Made by a program: the position numbers and the translations under genes
Shown: piece after piece, positions 56,895 to 64,000 of the stretch
Layout: every line of letters begins with the position of its first letter
Numbering within the stretch: position 1 is the first letter of the stretch
NCBI GenBank assembly: GCA_014155875.1
Contig: JACEFZ010005582.1
Span: 555,001 to 619,000, forward strand
DNA: 64,000 nt
Source: Cepaea nemoralis
Taxonomy: Eukaryota > Mollusca > Gastropoda > Stylommatophora > Helicidae
Reading direction: 5' to 3'
Notes under the pieces: generated by a model
Told to the model about the DNA's origin: nothing
The model's input: the letters and a program-made list of their open reading frames with translations, nothing else
Databases searched by the model: none

Positions 56895-57912
56895 TATCTG
56901 GTTGATCCTGACAGTAGTCATATGCTTGTCTCAAATATTAAGCCATGCATATCTAAGTTCACACTGCCTCACGGTGAAACCGCGAGTTGCTCATTAAATC
57001 AGTCGAGGTTCCTTGGATGACACGATCCTACTTGGATAACTGGCAATTCTAGAGCTAATACATGCTTACCAAGCTCCGACACTTGCGGAAAGAGCGCATT
57101 TATTAGTTCAAAACCAAACGTCTTTGCCCTTCGCGGAGCTCGGCGTTCCCACTGGTGGCCCTGGATAACTTTATGCTCACATGCCTACCATGTTTGTAAC
57201 GGGTAACGGGGAATCAGGATTCGATTCCGGAGAGGGAACATGAGAAACGGCTACCACATCCAAGAAAGGCAGCTGGCGCGCAACTTACCCATTCCCGGCA
57301 CTGGGAGGTAGTGACGAAATATAACAATTCTGGACTCTATCTAGGCCCCGTAATTGGAATGAGTACACTTTAAACCCTTTAAAGAGTCCATTAGAGGGCA
57401 AGTCTGGTGCCAGTAGCCGTGGTAATTCCATCTCCAATAGCGTATATTAAAGTTGTTGCAGTTAAAAAGCTCGTAGTTGGATCTCAGGTGCAGGCAGGCC
57501 ACCCGGCTCGCGCCGGCTCACTGCCCGTTGTTCCTGCCCTACCATCTGCCGGCTCTCTCCCGTGGGTGTTCTTCGCTGAGCGTCCTGAGTGGCCGGCGCC
57601 TTTACTTTGGAGAAAAAAAATTAGAGTGTTCAAAGCAAGCCTCGGCTGCCTGAATAATGGTGCATGGGATAATGGCATAGGACCTGGGTTCTATCTTATT
57701 GGTTTTCGGAACTGGAGGGAAAGATTATCTGGGACAACGGGGCATTCGTATTGCGGCGATAGAGGTAAAATTCTTGAATCACTGCAAGACGATCTACTTC
57801 GAAAGCATTTGTCAGAAATGTTTTCATTAATGAAGAACGAAAGTCAGAGCCCCGAAGACGATCAGATACTGCCGTAGTTCTGGCCATAAACGATACCGAC
57901 TAGCGACCCCAG
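56895..57912 (+). rRNA. Partial, decayed 18S (SSU) rRNA copy
   Basis: Starts with a TATCTGGTTGATCCTGACAG form of the universal SSU 5' end and runs in order through AAACCGCGAGTTGCTCATTA, TTCTAGAGCTAATACATGC, CGTATATTAAAGTTGTTGCA, AAAGCTCGTAGTTGGATCTC and CGACTAGCGAC. It covers roughly the first 55-60 percent of the gene. Universally fixed positions are altered (GCCAGTAGCCGTGGTAATTC in the 530 loop). An internal segment between CTGGATAACTTTATGCTC and CATGCCTACCATG (about 57175) lacks some 80-90 nt by my memory of mollusc 18S. It breaks off near 57912 into unrelated DNA. A pseudogene fragment, not a working gene. Confidence 0.92.
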
Positions 57913-58044
57913 TGGCAAGGTGAAGTGAAATGGAATATACTTTGGCTAGAAAAACCATTGCATTTGAATAGTATTGGTCACTGTGTTATGTATTTCAACC
58001 AACATATGACTCATTTATTCACTTCATATGTTGTATAACTCTAA

Positions 58045-58240
58045 TGTAGGGACCTGACAGGAGTATGGGCCTGACGAGAGAATGGACCTGACGGGAGTAT
58101 GGATCTGACGGGAGTATGGATCTGACGGGAGTATGGATCTGACCGGAGTATGTACCTGACTGGAGTATGTACTTGACGGGAGTGTGGACATAACGGGAAT
58201 ATGGACCTAAACGGGAGTATGGACCTGAGAGGAGTATGCA
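58045..58240. repeat. 17-bp minisatellite
   Basis: About eleven copies of GGGAGTATGGATCTGAC and variants, 17-bp spacing at 58093 and 58110. Confidence 0.9.
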
Positions 58241-58634
58241 CCTAATCAGATGCAGCGAAATATGACAGGCAATAAATTGTGGGACGTGTTGTTTGTGGCT
58301 TCGGTTTGTTAGATGGCACACAAGTTTGTTTTAAGTAACTTCCTGACTGTCTGGGGCGAGAAAAAAAAAAAGGGGGGGGGGGGGGTCACGAACCGGAACA
58401 TAACTACATCTATTAGGGTAATTACCTTGCAGATCTGAGTCTGACTCTATTGGGGTCATTACCGTGCAGATCTGAGTCTGACTCTATTGGGGTTACTACC
58501 GTGCAGATCTGCGTGTGACAGAGGAAGAAGAAGCACCTGATGTAATTTTGAAATTCTGTCCAGGCAGTGATCCATTTGGCCTAATTTCTACGATGTTTAA
58601 TTACCGTGAAATTTTATTACTTGGGCGAAATGCA

Positions 58635-59438
58635 CACGACACAACACAAACAAACAAATGAACAAACAAACAATCCAACAAATACACAATCAAACAAACA
58701 ATCAAATAAACAAACAAACACACACACAAACAAGCAAACACACAATCAAACCCAAAAAAAGACAATCAAACAAACAAACAATCAAACGCACAATCAATCA
58801 AACAAACAATCTAAGAAACAATAAAAAATAAAATAATCAAACAAACAAACAATCAAACGCGCAATCAATCAAACAAACAAAGAAACAATCAAAATAAAAC
58901 AATGAAACAAACAAGCAAAAAAAAAAAGCAATCAATCAATCAAACAAACAGACAGTCGATCCAACAAACCAAATAAATACAAACTACCAAACAATCTATC
59001 AAACAAACAATCAAAATAAAAACAATCATACAGAAAATCAAATAAACGAACAAACAATCAAACAAAATGCACTTTAAAAAATCAAATTAACAAAAAATCA
59101 AACAATAAAAATAACAATCAAACACACAATCAAACAGCAATCAGGCAAACAAACAATCAAATAAACAAACAATCCAGCAAACAAACAATCAAAACAAATA
59201 AAGAAGTAAACAATTAAAAAAGTAAACAAACAATGAAATAAATAATATTTTAAACAAAACAATCAATCACACAAACAATCAAACAAACAATCAAATAATC
59301 AATCATAAAAAACAATCAAATAAACAATCAAACAAACAATCAATTACAAAAACACAATCAAACCATCAAACTAATAAAAAAAATCAACTAATAAAACAAA
59401 CAATCACACAATCAAGCAAAGAATCAAACAAACAATCA

Positions 59439-59473
<35 letters not shown>

Positions 59474-59592
59474 AACAAACAAAAAAAATCAATCATACAA
59501 ACAATCAAACAATTAAGCAAAGAATCAAACAAACAATCAAACAATCAAACAAACAAACAATCAATAAACAAATATCAAACAAACAAACAATA
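58635..59592. repeat. CAAA/CAATCAAA low-complexity tract
   Basis: Nearly 1 kb of AACAAACAATCAAAC-type sequence, almost free of G and strongly strand-asymmetric. No gene seen. Confidence 0.95.
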
Positions 59593-59694
59593 ACGTGATC
59601 TAGGTGTGTGTGTGTGTGGTTTTTGTGTGTGCACGCGCGCGTGCGTGAGTGAGTGTGGTGTGAGGTTGTGGGTATATATTTTCACTAATTGTCT

Positions 59695-59885
59695 CATTTT
59701 ATGAAATACACTTTAAAAATTATGCTCGTTCCCGCTTCTGCCACAGTTCCCGGCGACCGTTCTACCCTTAGGCCAATGAATGAATCACTGAAAAACGAGA
59801 AGTAGATTGTGAGCTTTACAAACGCACAACTACAAAAAACAAAATGGACGTTGCGGCCAAAGCCTTCGTCAGCACAGAACAAACA
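59695..59885 (-). repeat. Copy of the hammerhead-like repeat family
   Basis: Minus strand GCTGACGAAGGCTTTGGCCG + CAACGTCCATTTTG with a good GGC/GCC stem; the expected GAAA is GCAA here. Confidence 0.5.
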
Positions 59886-60548
59886 AACAAAAATAGACTA
59901 GCAAATACACGAAAAAACTATTTTAAAAAATCTATCTACATGGCTTGCCCACCTTGATTGTCCATTGCTGAAGTAGTTACGCTGAAGTTACGCTCTGGAA
60001 CATGAACTCCCGAATCCAATTAACTCCCAAGGTTTCCTCTGGGCAATGTAGATCTTTCCAGTACAATCCTATTGAAAGAAAGATATTCAAATTCAAATAT
60101 AGATAATACATTCAAATACTTCTTACATATGGTATCGGAAAGATATTCGGCAACATGACAAATATAGGGTGTATTTTTAATGACTGTACAGTGTTTGAAA
60201 ATATTGCCGGTCCAAGATTTGTATTCACGCTTTGTAAAGTTCATGCAACATAATAGGTACATACAAAACTTGGACCGGCAATATTTTCAAACACTGCATA
60301 GTCATTTAACATACACCCGGATTATTAGATTGTTAAATATTTCAAATTATAATACATTCAAAAATACCTCATGAGCATTGAACAAAATAGTTAGAAAATC
60401 GAACTAAAGTTACACAAATATTGACATTTAGAAAGATAGACTGGATTTAAGTTATTTACATATGTGCGGACATTAGTATGTGCGTAAGTATTATAATATA
60501 TCACAATACTATATTGCATAAAGTGTATATACTGTAATATATACTTTC

Positions 60549-61015
60549 GTAAAAATATGAATAAAATTTGGTGGAACTGCGGTAAAGCTGTGAAAATGTT
60601 AACAATATAAAATGACATAAAGTAGTGCAACTTTACATAACAGAATTACGACACATGCAGGACGTTGTGGCGATTAGCCTTCATCAGCAAACAAACACAT
60701 TCACAAAACACAACATATAGACAAGGAGATCTCCTGTGACTACATGCCAGATAGTAACATATAACGATTAACAGAAGAAGATAGTACACTTAGTTGCAGT
60801 TGTAAACATAGTAAAAATATGAATAAAATTGGGTGGAACTGCGGTAAAGCTGTGAAAATGTAAACAATATAAAATGACACAAAGTAGTTCAGCTTTACAT
60901 AACAGAATTACGACACATACAGGATGTTGCGGCGATTAGCCTTCACCAGCAAACAAACACATTCACAAAACACAATATATAGTCAGGGAGAGCTCCTGTC
61001 ACTACATTAAAACGT
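60549..61015 (-). repeat. 262-bp tandem dimer with hammerhead-like core
   Basis: Two copies starting GTAAAAATATGAATAAAAT at 60549 and 60811 (second truncated at its end). On the minus strand each contains GCTGATGAAGGCTAATCGCC-like sequence followed by AACGTCC; one copy has CTGGTGA. CTGATGA + stem + (G/A)CAA resembles a degraded hammerhead core as found in Penelope-like elements and retrozymes. Related sequence occurs at 24485-24610 and 59700-59880. Confidence 0.55.
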
Positions 61016-61224
61016 GACGACAGGACGAGAAGAATAAAAAGATGAGAAAATGAAAACAATAAAGAGAAAATGAAAATTGGAAAAAAAAAATGTTCCTACT
61101 TACCTCAGAATTCTTAGCTGTGTGTGGCGGAACTTTGATAATACGTGAAAAGTGTCAGAAAGGAAGAATGAATGGGTTTCCGGGTGTATGTATGGATCAT
61201 GAATGTAATCATGCATGCCTGCGG

Positions 61225-61510
61225 ACAAAAAAATATTGAAATCATGTACTCGTATGTAATCATGCATGCATGCCTGCGTACACATGAATATTGAAATCAT
61301 GTATGAAATCATGCATGCCTGCGTACACATAAATATTGAAATCATGTATGCAATCATGCATGCCTGCGTACACATAAATATTGAAATCATGTATGCAATC
61401 ATGCATGCCTGCGTACACATAAATATTGAAATCATGTATGCAATCATGCACGCCTGCGTACACATAAATATTGAAATCATGTATTTCAATCATGCATGCC
61501 TGAGTAAACA
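61225..61510. repeat. 60-bp-class tandem repeats (ATGCATGCCTGCGTACAC)
   Basis: About five copies of TGAAATCATGTATGCAATCA + TGCATGCCTGCGTACACATA + AATAT, giving long frames on both strands. Ends at a SINE. Confidence 0.9.
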
Positions 61511-61544
61511 TAAATATTGAAATCTGTGTTTTGTTACATCAACC

Positions 61545-61785
61545 AGCTCTGTGGCCAGACAGTTATGGACGCGTTTCATAATCCCGACCAAAACGTTCGA
61601 GACACAGCTGTGGGACATTTGAATACAGACCGCCTTGCGTTGCTGTTTCATACAATGGTATGAGGGCCGATGGTTCACAAAGTAATGGCACACTACTGAG
61701 CGTAACCTTGCCTAGAAATAACAAAAAGCCTCAAAAACCTGCGGTGACTGAGGCGTCCTGCAAAGGATATGCAACTAACTTTAAC
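61545..61785 (+). repeat. SINE family A
   Basis: Contains ACGTTCGAGACACAGCTGTG and GTTCACAAAGTAATGGCACA, with 3' end GTCCTGCAAAGGATATGCAA. Confidence 0.82.
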
Positions 61786-61834
61786 TTTATTCGATCGACA
61801 CCAATGTTCTAACCAAAATAACTAGGTCAAGCGG

Positions 61835-62130
61835 TGTCATCATCAAGTGCCCTGCCAGCTGGCGTCGGCGTTCATGGCACTTCACAAATCTCAGTCTTTA
61901 GTGTTCTACGTCATCTATGTTGAAGATATTCCTCCATGCCACATCTCAATCTGTCCAGCATAATTTCTCTTGGTCTTCCTCTGCCTCTCTTCTCCTCGAT
62001 CTTTATAATTGTCAGGATGTTCTCCGATGCTTCTCTTCTCACCTCGTGACCAAAGAAAGCTTTTTGTCTCTTTCTTTTTGTTATTTATAATGTTTTAATT
62101 TCATTAGTCTCTTTCAGACAATCGTTGTTA
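61835..62130 (-). pseudogene. LINE 3' end related to 39840-39990
   Basis: The minus-strand reading includes an arginine-rich RQRKTKRNYAGQIEMWHGGI stretch typical of LINE C-termini, with frequent stops. It ends in a TCATCATCAAG tail side at 61835. Confidence 0.5.
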
Positions 62131-62204
62131 GTTATTCTGGCAATCCAAGAAATTCGCAATATTCGTCTCAAGAACGACATCTCTGTTGCTTAAAAAAAAA
62201 AGTC

Positions 62205-62440
62205 GCTTAAATGTCGACAGGGTCGACTTCATTGCAACGCGGTTATCCCATATGGCTCGGTCTCTTTCCGCAGCGCGGAAAGCGTCGCACAAAGGACGAA
62301 CACCGCAGCTCTAGCGACGACCCACAGGAGTCTCCGAAAGATTTAATTCGTGAACCGAAGGGCGCGGCCTGGAATCGAACTAACAACATTCGGAGCCCGA
62401 GTTAAACGGCTTGACCACTTCGCCACAAAGACTCCCTCTG
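62205..62440 (-). repeat. tRNA-derived SINE family B
   Basis: Second copy of the 5122-5360 family, same strand and landmarks (TGGCGAAGTGGTCAAGCCGT head, TCGTCGCTAGAGCTGCGG body). The two copies are 57 kb apart and share head and body. Confidence 0.85.
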
Positions 62441-62639
62441 TTGCTTCCAAGTCCTTTCTAATTTGTTTATTTATATTCACGCATTAACTGCTATACAACA
62501 AAACTGGTTTTATATAAATATTCTAGCACTCTATTACATTCAATGATAGTGACTTATTGTATAAGATACTCGTCATTTTCCAGAATGCAGCTTTTGCTTG
62601 CCCTATTCTGCTCTTAATCGATGGTGTGCATCTTCTATC

Positions 62640-63047
62640 TCATGTTATAAATGCCCCAAGCTATTGAAAATTATACACTTTGTTGGGAATGTTCCCTATT
62701 ATTTCCATTTCACATTTTGGTGTCACATTTTTCTTTGACATCACCATTGTTACTGCTTTCTTGATATTCAAGCAGACTCCTTTCTCTGTTACCACAATAT
62801 CCAACAATTGTTGTAGATCTTTTCCATTATCCGCCACCAATACTTTGTCATCTTCATAGTGTATTTTGTTTATATTATATCCTCCGATTTGTAGACCAGA
62901 CTTCTCTTTGATCACTCTCATTATTATTTCGCTATACAGGGAGAAGAGATCCGGTGACAATACACACCCCTTTCGTAATCCTAGCTTTAATTTTCTTCAT
63001 AATTTCTATCTTTATTTCCCAGTTTAATTGCTGCTACTTGGTTTCAG

Positions 63048-63090
<43 letters not shown>

Positions 63091-63503
63091 ACACACACAA
63101 ACATACATACACGCACGCACGCACGCACGCAAGCACGCTCGCACGCACGCAAGCACGCTCGCACGCACGCACGCACCCACACCCCAACCCCCACCACCCA
63201 CCTCCACACACCCCCACCCACACCACGCGAGCAACATACCCCTACACACCCCCGCATACCCACACACACCCACACACACACCCACACACACCCAGACCCA
63301 CACCCACACAGACCCACCCACACAGACAGACAGACACACACACAGGCCCACCCACACCCACACAAACAGACAGACAGACAGACAGACAGGCAGACAGACA
63401 CACACACACCCACCCACCCACACCCACACAGACAGACAGACATACAGGCAGGAAGACAGACAGACAGACAGACAGACAGACACCCACACCCACCCACACC
63501 CAC

Positions 63504-63550
<47 letters not shown>

Positions 63551-63795
63551 GGCAGGCAGGCAGGCAGGCAGACAGGCAGACAGACAGACAGTAGGACAGA
63601 CAGGCAGACAGGCAGGCATGCAGACAGACACACATACACACACACACAATATATATATATATATTGCATTGTTTGTATCCTTTCTTTCAACATGTCAATA
63701 CTGGTCTTCGCCAATTTCGACTTCTTTCTTGTTCTTCTCATTATAATTCTGAGCAGAAGCTTAGTGACATGGTTTATGAGATTAATTGTATGAAA
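62640..63795 (-). pseudogene. LINE reverse transcriptase split by simple repeats
   Basis: The frame 62661-62960 reads SPDLFSLYSEIIMRVIKEKS, INKIHYEDDKVLVADNGKDL and GVCLNIKKAVTMVMS (YEDD in place of YADD). About 600 bp away at 63680-63795 the same strand encodes LLLRIIMRRTRKKSKLA, an earlier RT segment (compare LLRIIMHRVRKKIQPEIG at 7435). Between them is 0.6 kb of CA and GACA repeats in place of roughly 100 residues. Confidence 0.8.
63050..63660. repeat. CA, CACC and GACA repeat block inside a LINE
   Basis: A mixture of (CA)n, GCACGCAC, CCCACAC, (GACA)n, GGCA and a terminal TA run. It interrupts the RT of the 62640-63795 LINE. Confidence 0.95.
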
Positions 63796-63797
63796 AT

Positions 63798-63962
63798 CGA
63801 TGAACCACTGTCGCCGGGTTATAAATGCTCATGTTAAACTAGTGTATATTATCGATGGACCACTGTCGCCGGGTTATAAATGCTCATGTTAAACTAGTGT
63901 ATATTATCGATGAACCACTTTCGCCGGGTTATAAATGCTCATGTTAAACTAGTGTATATTAT
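63798..63962. repeat. 55-bp tandem repeats, three copies
   Basis: CGATGAACCACTGTCGCCGG + GTTATAAATGCTCATGTTAA + ACTAGTGTATATTAT, starts 63798, 63853, 63908; nearly identical. Confidence 0.95.
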
Positions 63963-64000
63963 CTCCAATAAAGCTAAGCTAGGACAGCGGATGCACCTAA

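Noticed and set aside
57407..57877. 156-aa frame inside the 18S region
   Set aside because: A chance open frame over rRNA sequence.
56895..57912. Functional 18S rRNA gene
   Set aside because: Truncated after about 1 kb, internally deleted, and changed at positions fixed in all known SSU rRNAs.
63024..63793. Frames of Thr/His or Cys/Val repeats
   Set aside because: CA and GACA microsatellites read in all frames; only the short RT remnant at the right end (63680-63795, minus) has meaning.

Overview
The window is animal (metazoan) nuclear DNA. It has spliced exons with GT/AG borders, tRNA-derived SINEs, many dead non-LTR retrotransposons, two Ty3/gypsy-type LTR elements and very abundant micro- and minisatellites. 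The decayed 18S rDNA fragment reads like a lophotrochozoan/mollusc gene from memory of the family, so a gastropod-like mollusc is my best guess. No search was run, and this guess is inference.

Left part, about 1.5-39.5 kb. One host gene runs on the minus strand: a solute carrier organic anion transporter (SLCO/OATP). I can place eight exons with splice sites (39359-39519, 29091-29340, 28234-28497, 25418-25504, 23605-23808, 22136-22300, 9790-9982, 1518-1681). They include the family signature DPRWIGAWWIGFL. The gene continues off the left edge. Its introns are full of transposon debris: four or five tRNA-derived SINE families, fragments of several LINE families, Helitron-like elements and large tandem arrays.

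The most notable object is in the 12-kb intron between 9982 and 22136. It is a very young LTR retrotransposon (12868-20787, minus strand) with 467-bp LTRs that look identical and a perfect 5-bp target duplication. In its long gag-pol frame the integrase precedes the reverse transcriptase, which is the unusual gmr1-type order for a Ty3/gypsy-like element. It sits inside a 60-bp minisatellite, and that minisatellite itself appears to be an amplified piece of a LINE coding region. A dead gag relative of the same lineage lies at 33.3-35.0 kb.

Middle, about 39.5-46.5 kb. A Helitron-like unit (39541-42846) encloses a 2.1-kb nearly pure pyrimidine tract and GACA arrays. It is followed by nested LINE fragments carrying RNase H.

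Right part, about 46.9-64 kb. A second, defective Ty3/gypsy element (46871-56109, minus) has the ordinary gag-PR-RT-RNaseH-INT order, a tRNA-His-type primer site, tandem repeats in its leader, and LTRs rearranged into fold-back inverted repeats. Next comes a truncated and internally deleted 18S rRNA copy with a GC-rich ETS-like upstream region (56.5-57.9 kb). After it are low-complexity CAAA DNA, a 262-bp tandem repeat with a hammerhead-like core, more SINEs, and a LINE whose RT is split by 0.6 kb of CA/GACA repeats. No host gene other than the SLCO locus was recognised. Most long open frames here are by-products of tandem repeats.
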